A stretch of DNA of 64,000 nucleotides. Source: Amia ocellicauda (taxonomy: Eukaryota; Chordata; Actinopteri; Amiiformes; Amiidae). The position numbers and the translations under genes are program-made. The stretch lies in contig NC_089867.1 of NCBI RefSeq assembly GCF_036373705.1, positions 3,750,501 to 3,814,500 of the forward strand, written 5' to 3'. Positions 14,101 through 29,100 of the stretch are shown piece after piece. A model generated the notes under the pieces. That model made no database searches. It worked only from the letters and a program-made list of their open reading frames with translations, and was not told the origin of the DNA. Position 1 is the stretch's first letter; every line of letters starts with the position of its first letter.

Positions 14101-17100
14101 ATTGTTGTTTTAGTTGCACATTCACAATCTTACCTAATTTATAACCATCAAATACAAATATTCTGCATTTCAAAGGAAGTTATTTGTATCCTTGATGGCT
14201 AAGAGGAACTGATATGGAACAGTTAAATCTGCTTCTAGAATTTAGTGAGTATTTCAGTAACTGACTATTTCAACATCCTAGGAAACCTTATGTATGGGCA
14301 ACGGTGCATGCAACACCAATGCTTTCTGAGAACTTATGACCTGACTACCATTAGAACAGTAACAGATCCTTCTGAAACTGGGCTAGCGGTCTCCCCTAGA
14401 CTTCTAACCTAAAAGGCATTTGCATTGTGAATTAACCGTACAACAGAGGAAAAACACCTACAGTGCATCCAGAAAGTATTCACAGCGCTTCACTTTTTCC
14501 ACATTGTTATGTTACAGCCTTATTCCAAAATGGATTAAATTCATTATTTTCCTCAAAATTCTACAAACAATACCCCATAATGACAATGTGAAAGAAGTTT
14601 GTTTGAAATCTTTGCAAATGTATTAAAAATAAAAAACGAAAAAAGCACATGTACATAAGTATTCACAGCCTTTGCTTAATACTTTGTTGAAGCACCTTTG
14701 GCACCAATTACAGCCTCAAGTCTTTTGGAGTATGATGCTACAAGCTTGGCACACCTATTTTTGGGCAGTTTCTCCCATTCTTCTTTGCAGGACCAATCAG
14801 GTTGGATGGGGAGCGTCGGTGCACAGCCATTTTCAGATCTCTCCAGAGATGTTCAATCGGGTTCAAGTCTGGGCTCTGGCTGGGCCACTCAAGGACATTC
14901 ACAGAGTTGTCATGTAGCCACTCCTTTGTTATCTTGGCTGTGTGCTTAGGGTCGTTGTTCTGTTGCAAGATGAACCTTCGCCCCACTCTGAGGTCCAGAG
15001 CGCTCCGGAGCAGGTTTTCATCAGGGATGTCTCTGTACGTTGCTGCATTCATCTTTCCCTTGATCCTGACTAGTCTCCCAGTTCCTGCCACTGAAAAACA
15101 TCCCCACAGCATGATGCTGCCACCACCATGCTTCACTGTAGGGATGGTATTGGCCAGGTGATGAGCGGTGCCTGGTTTCCTCCAGACATGACGCTTGCCT
15201 TTCAGGCCAAAGAGTTCAATATTGGTTTAATCAGACCAGAGAACTTTGTTTCTCATGGTCCGAGAGTCCTTCAGGTGCCTTTTGGCAAACTCCAGGTGGG
15301 CTGTCATGTGCCTTTTACTTAGGAGTGGCTTCCGTCTGGCCACTCTACCATACAGGCCTGATTGGTGGAGTGCTGCAGAGATGGTTGTTCTTCTGGAAGG
15401 TTCTCCTCTCTCCACAGAGACACGCTGGAGCCCTGTCACAGTGACCATCGGGTTCTTGGTCACCTCCCTGACAAAGACCCTTCTCCCCCGATCACTCAGT
15501 TTGGCCGGGCGGCCAACTTTAGGAAGAGTCCTGGTGGTTCCAAACTTCTTCTATTTATGGATGATGGAGGCCACTGTGCTCATTGGGACCTTCAATGCTG
15601 CAGACATTTTTCTGTACCCTTTCCCAGATCTGTGCCTCGATACAATCCTGTCTCGGAGGTCTACAGACAATTCCTTGGACTTCATGGCTTGGTTTGTGCT
15701 CTGACATGCACTGTTAACTGTGGGACCTTATATAGACAGGTGTGTGCCCTTCCAACTCATGTCCAATCAACTGAATTTACCACAGGTGGACTCCAATCAA
15801 GTTGTAGAAACATCTCAAGGATGATCAGTGGAAACAGGATGCACCTGAGCTCAATTTTGAGTGTCATGGCAAAGGCTGTGAATACTTATGTACATGTACT
15901 TTTTTTGTTTTTTATTTTTAATGCATTTGCAAAGATTTCAAACAAATTTCTTTCACTTTGTCATTATGGGGTATTGTTTGTAGAATTTTGAGGAAAATAA
16001 TGAATTTAATCCATTTTGGAATAAGGCTGTAACATAACAATGTGGAAAAAGTGAAGCGCTGTGAATACTTTCTGGATGCACTGTAGTTGTTAGACAAATG
16101 TGGGTCAAGTACTTAATTTAAGTGACGCAAACTAATGTAACTTGATTTGGGTTGATTTATTTTTGTTTGTGTTTATTTGCAGACTGATCTTCTTGCGAGT
16201 TGTGTTTCGGACAGAAGCATTGTGTTGTATGACATGAGGCAAGCATCCCCACTGAAGAAGGTAAGTTTAGCTTTATCATAAGTTTTCAGTCTCAAAATCT
16301 CACCCTGTCCCCTCTGCCTTCAAGTACTGTGTTCAATTTGAGATTGACTGGTGGGTCAAGATTTTGATGTGGTGTGTGTATATAACTATAAGAACACAGA
16401 TTTGATATCACTTTCTTCTCCTCTTAGATCGTAATGAGTTTGCGAAGCAACAGCTTGTGCTGGAATCCAATGGAAGCTTTTATGTTCACTTGTGCAAACG
16501 AAGACTACAAGTAAGTGAATAAAATAACTTACAAGTGTGGAATGTTCCCCATTTTGAAGTCCCATAGTTTTACACTGGTTTTTACTGCTTCCTGTTCAGA
16601 CCCATGGCTTTCAAATTTAAGTGTAAAGGCATTTTCAGAAATTGTGAAAGAAAGCAGTGGATGGCATCTGTTTCCAATGGTAGCAGTAATTATAGGGCAG
16701 TGCTTATTCTTCATAAAATGGCAACAAATCTAAATGTTTTCTACTCTGTACCATGCCAAAATAGGGGTGTTTTTTCAGACACACCAACACTTTGATTTGT
16801 GCTCATTGCTGGTAAAACACTGCATTTACTTGGAAAGTAAAATGTGAAATACAGCTCTGGGAAAAAAAATTGAGACCACTCTGAGAAGTTCTGAAATCAA
16901 TGTAAAGTGGTCTCTTAATTTTTTCCAAAGCTGTATATCTATGATACTTTGCTTTGATTGTAGCTTATTTATTTTGTGTTTTATTTGTTGAACAGCAAAT
17001 GAAACTTTTAGCATGACCATGTAGCAAACCTGTAAATATACCAGATTTGTAAGTGTTCCAATATCCAGATTTTTGCATGTTTTTTTTTTTAAGATACAGC

Positions 17101-20100
17101 TTCTAGGCAAGCTACATACTAACATTTACCCTTTCCTGGGGATAATATACAGATGTTTGTGTACAAATTCAGCAATGCCATGCAAGTCTTAAGGTTAGCA
17201 GGTCTTTGTTTTGTTGCACTCCTGTGTCTTTGGGAGGTTAAAATCTTATCTCTCTTAACAACTAAAGGTTCTTTGGAAACTGAACCTTAAAATTCACCTA
17301 AAACCTCCAACTGCCCTTCCCTTCCAGCTTGTACACGTTCGATATGCGTCGCCTGGACTCTCCTGTGATCGTGCACATGGACCACGTGTCTGCAGTTCTG
17401 GACGTTGACTACTCCCCAACCGGGAAAGAGTTTGTGTCAGCCAGTTTTGATAAATGCATCCGTATCTTCCCTGCAAACAAGGGACACAGCAGGTCAGTTT
17501 GTGCCTGTATCTTCATTAATTTTGCCATTACCCCTCTCCCCCCCATCCTCCTCTCATTCTAATTAGCACATTTGATCAGGCAGGTCACCTAACTGCGTGA
17601 CGATATTGCGTATCAAAACGAGTGAACCTGCAACACGCCAGAGAGAAACACTTTTCCAGAGGGCTTCACTTTGATTAATGGTGTGATTGTTGATTTTTTG
17701 AATAATGCAGAGTCCACTCCAGAAGAGATGCAAGCGTTAAAGGGGTGAATGAAACGTATAACTATCTGACCAAAATAACATATAATTAAAAGACTATACA
17801 CAAGGTATCTTGCTTCATGTCAGTATATCTCAATTTATGAGCTGAGGTATATGATTCTTTCCTTTGGATAGAAACTATATTCCATAAAGAGAGGGTACCT
17901 TGAGACCCAGTATAACCCTATTCTAGCAGGTTCCTGTAGGGAGATTTCTCTCTTGTATTGACAGTAAAGGGAATTTGTTTATCTACATTTTTTGTAAAGC
18001 AGGGAGGTAAAGTTGTTACTCTTATTGATTATCTCTAAAGTACTAAATGGGAATGTAATTGTGTTATAAATGTACAGCGAGTAATATTCCTGATTTTGTC
18101 TTTAAGTGTAAATAAGAATTTGAATTGCAGTCTAGAAGTACAGTATGTTGGCTCTAGCATTGCCTATGGTTACAATTAGGGCTTCTGTTAAATGTTGCCT
18201 TTTTAATCTAAATACACAGATTTGGATATCATTGAATTATTGAGCGTTGTTGAAAAGGCATCTTTTTAAGACAATTTATTTGTATCTTCACAGAATACCA
18301 GGTACGTGGTACTGTGATCCAAATTACATAAATCCCTTGTTTAATGCACTTTCTAATGCGATTTGTTTAAAAGGATGCAGTAATTATTTAATCCGAAAAT
18401 AACAAATAACAGAATAACCCAAAGCCAACGCTTTAAGTTTTAACGATGACCGAAAATTTGCAGTATAGATTAAAGATCAGTTGAGCGCTTACAAAGAATT
18501 AATTTAGCGATCTCCAAATAGTCCAACTGAAAATAATTGTTTAATGCAAGTGGTATTGATCCAATTATTTGCGAGTATATTGAGCCGATCTGTCGCGTTG
18601 GGTTGTTAAATATTGATTTTGATACAGCATTTAGATGCGTTGGCTCATTACTTAGCAGAATATTCCAGAGTTTGCTGAACACGGAATAACGTGTTTTATG
18701 AGGGCAGTGCAAATTATGACCTCGATTAGCAACTTAAAAAATAACTGTACATGCTAATTAGGCTGACAGCCTGCCATGCACATAAGGAAGAAAACCAGAA
18801 CAATGTCAAGAATAAATGACTGAAGAATTAAATATATGCATAAAGACATTATTCTTTGTGCCCCCTTTTGTTTTCTGGGGCTTTTGTCAGCTGGTGTAAT
18901 TTTAGCAAGGATTTGTGAAGGATTTTTATATATTAGTGCTTTGAATTTACCAAAACATATTCCTATTGTTTACGTTTGGAAACTGTATAATTATCTTTTG
19001 AGAAGAGTTCAGTGAGTGACAGTGTTGTCTGTACAATTTAGAGAGGTCTACCATACTAAACGGATGCAGCACGTCATCTGTGTGAAGTGGTCCGCTGATA
19101 ATAAGTACATTCTGAGTGGGTCTGACGAGATGAACATCCGCTTGTGGAAGGCAAACGCATCGGAAAAACTTGGAGTGGTGAGTATTCCTCTTCTTATGTG
19201 CCCCCTTCGAATTGAATTCAATATTATGAGGTCGAGGACAAGTCTACGCAAAAGTGTATCAGTGGCTTAAAGAAAAAAAAAAAAAAAATGAACATAGAAA
19301 CAAAGTGATTGAATTTTCAAACAATCTCGACAGTTTTCTCTTTCACTTTTTTTTTTGTACTGTAAATCTCTAAAAGTAACATTACTCTAAAATAACCGCA
19401 CACATGCACACAAACTTAACATTTTTAAAAATTAACTTACAAATTTGAGTTGATTGTGTAAATATGGTTAGCTTTTACATATAGATTTTTTTTATTTAAA
19501 AAATATGTTGGTAGGGAATTCTCAGGGAGCCAGAAGTTTCTCTTTGCAATCTCAACGTGAGCGTCAGATGCTGCCTAGTTAAGAGGGGCTGTTCATTCAG
19601 CCCCCATGTTGCTTTCATTGTGAAGAACCACAATCTGCTCAGGGTTGGCCACCTCTCTCATGCTGCTTCCTGCCATGCATTCACTGGTGTGGCTTTTTTG
19701 TGTGTCTGAACTGGCCCAATGCCTACCTGCTTGCTGTGGTGAGAGAAGCAGATGTGCCAGGGAGTGCAGCAAAGCCCCAGCCAAAGATTGTGACTGATCT
19801 CAGTGGGAATTGATGCAACTATTTCTTGGTTAAAAGAAAAATGGAAATGGTCAATGTAAATGCAAATTTTGCAAGTCCTTTTGCCCTTTAAATTAGATTT
19901 TGCCCTCTCCCAAAAAATAATGCCTACATAAATACACTTACATCAAGGAAAAAAATATAAATGGTACACTAAAATACAGGCGTATGGTGACAGTGAGTTT
20001 ACTTACATTGTTAGTGTGACAGATGGGCCTCTCTTTGGGAGCACAGCAGTTCTGTCCTCTGCTTCATACTTGAAACCGTGACCGTTTTCAACCCAAAGTC

Positions 20101-23100
20101 ATGGCCATTGTTTGATTTGATGTAAACTGGTGGTACTAAAGCAGAAGAGCTCATACAAACATGGATCAAACGCTTATTAATTTATCTATGTTTGTCTTTC
20201 TAGTCAGTAAGACAGAGTTCTAGGGTGCTGAGTTCTCCATGCCCATTTTCTGTTTGTTCAGAATCATATTCAAGTCCTTTGTTTTCTTCATTTCTTCAAA
20301 ATATACCAGAAAAGATCACTATTGTAATCTATTATTTACAGTTTGGTTGGTTGTCCAGTTCTGTTTTTGTCTTCAAAACCGTCTCAGTCTGTAAGCTCTG
20401 TATATGAGGTTCAAGCACCAATCTGGTTAGAACTGGTCATTATAATATGAGTAGTAGGCCTATTTTTTTTTTAATAACTTTTAAGGTTTAGTTTATTATT
20501 TGAACACTTAAATACATACACTCACCTAAAGGATTATTAGGAACACCTGTTCAATTTCTCATTAATGCAATTATCTAACCAACCAATCACATGGCAGTTG
20601 CTTCAATGCATTTAGGGGTGTGGTCCTGGTCAAGACAATCTCCTGAACTCCAAACTGAATGTCTGAATGGGAAAGAAAGGTGATTTAAGCAATTTTGAGC
20701 GTGGCATGGTTGTTGGTGTCAGACGGGCCGGTCTGAGTATTTCACAATCTGCTCAGTTACTGGGATTTTCACGCACAACCATTTCTAGGGTTTACAAAGA
20801 ATGGTGTGAAAAGGGAAAAACATCCAGTATGCGGCAGTCCTGTGGGGGCGAAAATGCCTTGTTGATGCTAGAGGTCAGAGGAGAATGGGCCGACTGATTC
20901 AAGCTGATAGAAGAGCAACTTTGACTGAAATAACCACTCGTTACAACCGAGGTATGCAGCAAAGCATTTGTGAAGCCACAACACGTACAACCTTGAGGCG
21001 GATGGGCTACAACTGCAGAAGACCCCACCGGGTACCACTCATCTCCACTACAAATAGGAAAAAGAGGCTACAATTTGCACAAGCTCACCAAAATTGGACA
21101 GTTGAAGACTGGAAAAATGTTGCCTGGTCTGATGAGTCTCGATGTCTGTTGAGACATTCAGATGGTAGAGTCAGAATTTGGCGTAAACAGAATGAGAACA
21201 TGGATCCATCATGCCTTGTTACCACTGTGCAGGCTGGTGGTGGTGGTGTAATGGTGTGGGGGATGTTTTCTTGGCACACTTTAGGCCCCTTAGTGCCAAT
21301 TGGGCATCGTTTAAATGCCACGGCCTACCTGAGCATTGTTTCTGACCATGTCCATCCCTTTATGACCACCATGTACCCATCCTCTGATGGCTACTTCCAG
21401 CAGGATAATGCACCATGTCACAAAGGTCGAATCATTTCAAATTGGTTTCTTGAACATGACAATGAGTTCACTGTACTAAACTGGCCCCCACAGTCACCAG
21501 ATCTCAACCCAATAGACCATCTTTGGGATGTGGTGGAATGGGAGCTTCGTGCCCTGGATGTGCATCCCACAAATCTCCATCAACTGCAAGATGCTATCCT
21601 ATCAATATGGGCCAACATTTCTAAAGAATGCTTTCAGCACCTTGTTGAATCAATGCCACGTAGAATTAAGGCAGTTCTGAAGGCGAAAGGGGGTCAAACA
21701 CAGTATTAGTATGGTGTTCCTAATAATCCTTTAGGTGAGTGTATATTAGCATTGATCACAATTGTATGAATTAAAATTAAGTTTTGAGCAGCATGCAATT
21801 ATTGGAGGTCGGCAATGTTTCTCATTGTGGGACCCTCAGTCATCTGTATATATGCTTCTTGATTCACTGTAGCTGAGCCTCCTTATTCCTTTAATTTAAC
21901 TTGCCAGTGGGAAAGGACCCAACTTTTAGCATGTGTTTTACTGTAAGTGTATAAGGCAAGATTTATTTGTGAGGCTTGCACTTACAAAAATCAGATAAGG
22001 GCTGCACCAATCAGCAGTTTAAATTGCCCAATCACTTAAAGCAGGCCCTATGAAATAATGAAGCATTAACAATCAAATTGTTCTCCGTACTGTCAGGGGT
22101 ATTTCATTAAGCGAGAAACGCTGAATCAATTTCCTGTCTAATCCCAAAAGCTGGTCGTGTAGTCTGATCGAGTCTAGTTCGAGGGCGTACTGGTGCATGA
22201 AGACAGCGTTGTGGTGCCTGGAAGCGCTGTGTGGGGGGCTTTGACCTGAAATCAATGCAAAATCACCGTTGGTGGAAATGGAAATCCATGATTGGCAAAG
22301 ATAACTGTTGGACAATCTTTCCCTCTCACAAACGTGGGATTTATTTCATGATCTAAAGCACATTGTCTCGTAATGGCTCCAATAGTGGGCCTGGGTGCTT
22401 TCTTTAGGTTTGTTCAAAGGAGATGGACTGTTTACAAAGTGTCTAATGATCTTCAGATTTTATTTTTTTTCCCCAGAAGCCAAACATGGTTTCAGTTAAG
22501 TAATTCAGTTACCTTGAGGGAGGATCTTCTAATGTATCAAGAAGTGTACAAGACACAGCTTCTCAGTGTGACGCAGAGTAACCCTAAACTGGGGTCCCAG
22601 ATTGTTTTAAAACACCTAGGGACATGTGTGTTCCAAGTTGCCCAATTGGTTGATTTTTCTTTTCATTTTAAGGTACATTCATATGTGCTTTTCATTACCT
22701 TTATATTTGAATATACGCATCAATTTCATGCTTAAAGTTTTTCAAATCCTGCTACCATAGATATCAGTATATAGAGTCTGTCCTTGTATTTTGTAATTTT
22801 TATATTTCTGTTTTGTCATGAATTTGAAATGAACTTAAGCATGAAATGGACCCGTATGTTCAAACAACAGTAATAAAAGCATGAGAGCAAGCAATTAGAC
22901 CTTTAATGAGGTTCACACTTCTCCCCAGGTCTCAAGATATATGATTTGTATTTTAAAATAAATGTATATTCTGAATCACGCATTTGACCAATTTGAAAAT
23001 GTTCAAGATATTTTTAACTATTTAGGAAAAAAATATATATTTTGCAAATGTCCCTCAAGACAACTCAACTCAAAGTCTAAAGTTCTTAACTGAAACCCTA

Positions 23101-26100
23101 ATGATATATTTGTTTCGTCATGTTTAAAACTGTTCAGAAACGTCAAAAGGATACATATTACGGTTGCTATCACATGACTAATGATGGTGTGTATGAGCAC
23201 TATACTGACTATTTATTTTAAATAGCTCTGATACCCAGCAGAAAGGGAATTACAGAGGATAACTTTAGTCAAAATGAAACCTGAGCCACTATACCCCCTG
23301 TTACATATATTAATTAATGACTATTAGTGCAATTGCAACTTATTTTTCAGTTTGAGTTTATTAAGTTACAGTTCGAGGTAGGGGTGGGCAATCTGATGAT
23401 TTTATATCGTGATCGATCTTGAAGACGTCCACGATCTACTTTTCAAGCGAATCGTAGAGATTGCGATCTTTTATGTCCTCATAATAATGTTAAAACTACA
23501 ACACTGACTGCCTACTAGATGGCTGTGCTGATTGGCAAAAATATACCATGTGTTTCTATCATGTGTATTTCATGCGTGGTGACAACTTAGAAAAAAAAAT
23601 CGACATGAACTAGCAGTATGGCAGATGAGGAACTGGTGCCGAAAAAAGACTCAACATCAGTTTGACTGGTTTGGCTATGCACAGTCCGACATTTCTCAGA
23701 GAAAAGTTATCTGTAAACTTTGTCAGGTAACGGTCGGCTCTTCCAGAGGTAATACGACAAATCTTTTCAACCACCTCACACAAGGAAGCATCCGAATGAA
23801 CATGCCGAGAGTGTTTTCCTCAGGTCGGTACAACCCCACTCATCTGTATCTCACAAGGTCCCATGACATAAACAGTAATCACTGACCGACACATTAGAGC
23901 AGTCGAAAATACGACAAAAGCAGGCACTTTCTACTTAGCTAATGGTGCCATTCAAATCTGTGGAAAACGTGGGATTTAAAAGACTGATCCACACTTTAGA
24001 CGCACGGTATGATTTGCCAAGTCACAAATATTTTTCTAACACCGCCATTCCCCATATGTATAGTGAATGTCGATAGAGGATCGCTGCAGAAATAAAGCAT
24101 GTAGAATTTTTTGCAATTTATTTTATATAATATTATCTATTGGCTGCTGCCACTTGAAGTTGAAACAGGATGTTAATTTTTCTGAATTTGAAAAGTGCAC
24201 TCCTTTGTGTAGTTTATATTTTATTACTGCAATTTCTGAGTACTTGTGTTATTTAATGTTTATCTATTGACTGTTGATTACAACTTTAATATTTAAAATA
24301 ATATATTAATATAGATATCCTCTATAGTACATCTCAAAATCGTGGATCGTGATTATGTGTTATAAGATCGTGATATGATTTTTTGGGAATATCGTCCACC
24401 CCTAGTTCGAGGCCAAAAGTGATTAGTTTCCTCTACTTGATTTGTTTGTCCAATGTGAAGCTGTGAATGGTATTCCACTATTGGCATTGTACTGTGCAAT
24501 TTGTCATTTATAGTTCTTTGTACACAAAAGGCATTGTACATTTTTCTGTGGGGGGGGAACAAATCATTAAAAAGAAAAATATTTTGATTTGACATTGTAT
24601 CCTGTTTGGCCAGTGGCCTGAAACCCACTTCAGTGTGTTGATCTATCTTTAAAAATATATTTACACATGAGTTTGAAAGTTTATGCATCTTGATTTCGAT
24701 TGACCTGTATGCTTTCAAAACACATCTTTTAAAGGCCCAAATATTTTCTTTGTAAGCAGAATAGGTCACAAATGGAACATATGTAAACAACATATGAATT
24801 TTTCTCTTTCTTTTTGTGATGTGAATATGCCAAGTAAATCTTGTATGTTACTCCCCAGAAAATAGTAATTTAATTTTAATGTATTTATTAAGATGCCCTT
24901 TAATACCAATTTGTGTAATTCAGGGGGTGAGGAGGGGGAACTGCTTAGCTTGGAAATTTAAGTGTGGGAAACTTTTAGATACTGCAGAGTCAAAAGTTAT
25001 TTTCTCTGTTTTATTGGACCGAAACGTAGCAAAGAATTTCATAAATTACCTTTAACAGGCGCTCTCTTTTTTTGTCTAGGGAAGCAGTGTGGTTAGATGC
25101 GATCAGCAGCAATTTGCTTTTCTTAAACAAATTGAATTTAAGAAAATCATTGCTTTTAATTAGAATAAAAGCCCTTTAACAGGGTGCACTTCCACAGCCT
25201 CTCGCAGGGTAAAGCAGGGTGACAGCGATTTATTAGAACAAGAGCAGCTATTGAGGCAGGCTAACTAAAACGAGCTTGACTGTGAGAAAAGAGCTCCTAT
25301 TTATTAACATTAATGGGTGTGGGATCTGTTCATTGATTGGGGCGCACAATCGAAGGCAATCATTTAATTAGAGCAAAATGATAACTCTTTGTATCGATGG
25401 CAGCTGAAAAAAAAAAAAAAAAACTAAAAACAAATCTGCATCCTGTCTTCCTGTTCCTGTATTTATATGCTAATTATTTATTATTAACCACTGCATTAAT
25501 ATAATTTAGAATAATTTTCCTGATCAGAGCGAGAACCACAATTCACTGTTGTAGTTTCTGCCAGTTCTCAATGCATGAGCTGGGTTCTGATTTGGCATAT
25601 TGTAATTAGGTCATTGTGCAGGTAATGATTGTCCTGCTTGCAGTATCATGTAGCAGCAACCGTAAATAGTCTGCTTTCTTGTATTTTGTGTTTTCCTTGC
25701 ATGCAAGTTGCTTTCTCAAAGTTTATTCTGATGCAGATCCTTGTACTGCCTAGAGGCTTATTAAGCTTGGCCATTTACGTATCATTTCAGCTTTTTGGGG
25801 GGTGTTTTCCCAAAATGTCTAACTGTACAGTCTAAAACTTGCAACACTTTTATTCCAATTGAGAGATTTGCATTGTGAATCATGCAGGCACTGAGTGTAT
25901 AGGCAGAGCATTATTAATGCGTATCTCACATTCAGAATATGTGCATTTTGCAAAAATCTCCCCTTATTGCAGGCAATTTGGGTTCAGTAGGTGGAAACCA
26001 GATTGTAAACTGCTAACAAGTTGGATGGTTTGAATAATTAACATGTTTTACTGAGCAACATGAGACAAACCCCAGAGAAGGCCAGACATGTCCACGCATT

Positions 26101-29100
26101 TAAACACAAATGGCAGAAAAGACCAAGCCTGAATATACAGCATTGCCCTCTACAAACACTAATAACAGTTGTCCGGTACTATGATCCTTTGGCCCATTGT
26201 CACCTGGTTGTGATGCTTTACTCTTTGGATGAACATTTTCTTACCTGCACATGCACACACTCTGATGGGCACTTGTGTGACAACATCCTCCTTAGCTAAT
26301 GTATGTCTGTGTACAAGGGGCAGGGGAAGAATAGAGTGAACTGAGGAATGTGAAAAAGGTGCACAGTATGCTTTTTGACATTAAAATTATGAATATAGCA
26401 AATAATGCATAGATCCTAGAATTGCATTGTTTTTCTATCTGCATCTGTCTCATATGAAAATATTTCAACACATACTGTCCACATTTTTAGATTCACTCTG
26501 CCACTCTTTTTTTTGTGCCAAAGTGTCGATACTTAGTGTCTCATTTATTAATTTGTTATTTAATTCTTAGGTTGACTTTAAAATATTTTGAGTTCTTCTG
26601 TACAAATCTACTAGTACAATAACTTTGTGATTCAATGCAAAGTGTTTTGATTTGGCAAAAATAATCCAGACATGCCTCATATTCTATATCGATGAATACA
26701 TATTTATAATATTTGCATATTACATACTTAAGTTCAAATGTTTCAGAATCCGTAAACTGAAGATTTTATTTAACTTTGCTTTTATCTAATGTTTAACTTT
26801 AAATGTTAAAGAACCATATATGTGTGGTTTGGATGGGTTTTCATTACCATATTAAAAAAAAAAAAATCAATGGGCTACCTTCAGTACAAATTAATGTGAC
26901 TTTTTTAATCAATGTTGAAAATTACATTTTAAATCAATAGTTATGGCTAATTAATGCATCAAAATAATACATTTTAGATAGCTTGCTCAATTGATTTAAG
27001 AACAAGTGTCACTAGTTTGAAACTGGCTAATCCAGTTGCAGTTATTTTTTCCTTAATTAAATATTTGACTTTGTTTCTCTCTCTTCCGATATGTGGCAAT
27101 TTACAATTACAAATAAAATTAAAAACTAGAAACAAATAATAATTAAAAAGCTCTGCTTTAGAAATCTGTGTGTGAGTGTGTGGTAATAATACAAATAATC
27201 CATTCCATAGCTGTAAATCAAACTAGCAACTGTAAGGCAAATAATTCATGTATATGGCGTAGAACTTGGAATAACTGAAAAATTACTTTTGATCTGGTTT
27301 TAGTTTCCCTTTCAATAACCTTTTTAAAGTCCTGTGCTGTATGGGGCAGCTGTGAAATGCTAGGTCGCATGAACTATTCAATAGCAAATCATGAAACCAC
27401 AACTGGTCGACTTTTAAATGAGTTGGTGTATCTGTAACCTTTTGCATGCCTGCCACCCACAAGGATGTCCAGTACTCTGTGGTAGATCTACCTGGGAGTA
27501 GAAATCCCATATAGGATTTGTACAGAGTGGATATATATCCTATTATAGTTCTTCTGCCTACCCTGTGGTATTTGTACTTAATTAAATTATTAATCAAATC
27601 TGTTCCATTTTAGTGGAATGTTGATAATGTTTCTATTGAGTTATGATTACGATTACTATTACTATTGTTAATTTAGTGAAATAAAGATGATTTACATTCT
27701 TTAGTTATCCTTATTTCTAATTTTAAGTTGCTTTAATAAGTCCATAAAATCAATGTATTTTAAGTAATCCCATAAGACAAAATTAAAACTACTTTTACCG
27801 CTGGGTACACATACTATTATAGCAAAAGTACCCCCAGGTAGATTTACCAAATAGGTACGAACACTCTCACACTAGTGTTAACATGCTGTGCTTCTCTTCC
27901 CCTTCCCCTTTGCTCCAGCTGGCTCCACGGGAGAAGGCTGCGCTGAACTACAGCCAGAAACTGAAGGAGAAGTTTCAGCATCACCCTCAGATCAAGCGCA
28001 TCGCCCGCCATCGCCACCTGCCCAAGACCGTCTTCAGCCAAGCCAAGGAGCTGCGTGTCATGAAGGAAGCTCGCCGCAGAAAGTATGTTCTTACCGTGCT
28101 GTTCACTTTCAGTTTTGTGTGGTACTAACACCTAGCAGAGTTAAATGATCCTCCCCGGAAGAATTACATCAGTTGACAGATAGCAAAAGGTCCTATCAGT
28201 TACACTTACACTGAGGTGGCTTTAAGGAATTGTATGTGCGCACACATTGGCTCCAATAAAAGCCTCCAATTGGAGTGTAGGTTTGGCTGTATAATTCAGG
28301 GATCTGTGGTTCAAATCAGCCCTTTGTCATTAGCCAAGTGTGACAGAGTGTTGTGTTAGTGAATATGTTATCTATATAGTGGACTATAGCTCTTTTTTAT
28401 ATGAATAACAGTGGTTCACTTTTAATGCTATTCATTTTTATATGATCTTCCCAACTATTACATTGTTAATCAGTGGAATGAAGAGTATTTGCACAGTGAG
28501 TGGGGTGGTTAATAATAAATTTAACTTTTTCAAATTATACTTCTCTTAAGGACTTCCTAATTTTAAGATGCAACTGAAATTGGATATAAAATACGGTTTT
28601 AAAATGCACTGCAATTTCAAGGAACGTCAGATATCTGTAGGTAGTTCAGACAGACCCTGATTTATTGTATGTGTCCTATTTGGACTTCCTAGTAGGATAT
28701 GTGAAAGTGGTGCCAGATCTTTGCATATTGACCACCATTTTTTCAGGATGGTTTACATTTACACTGCAGTTAGGAAGTTATCAAGCCAATTTGGTCTTAC
28801 ACAGTTACACAGGGCCTTTCACAGTTATGATTTGATGCAGATTGAAGTGCAGAGCTATATGAGAAACCTCTCATCGTGACGAATGGCTATCCAGGATGTG
28901 GATCAAACAGAAAAAGTTGGTCTTAGTTAATTTTAAAGCAAACTCACGTTGTTTCGACATTGCTCTGACAGTTTATTTGCAATGTAAAAGCAAATTTGGA
29001 AACTAACCACTCCAAACCAAACCGTGGAAGTGATGTACTCAAACGCAAAGAAACTGTCCATCCGTTTCTCTTCATTGAAGCCCCACAAAGTGCAAAAAGT

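Noticed and set aside
19540..19800. GC-richer block in DCAF13 intron 9
   Set aside because: No exon phase, motif or repeat end could be assigned; may be an unrecognised old repeat.
24353..24793. 146-residue minus-strand frame next to the hAT remnant
   Set aside because: It begins outside and ends inside the hAT right end, and shows no transposase or other motif.
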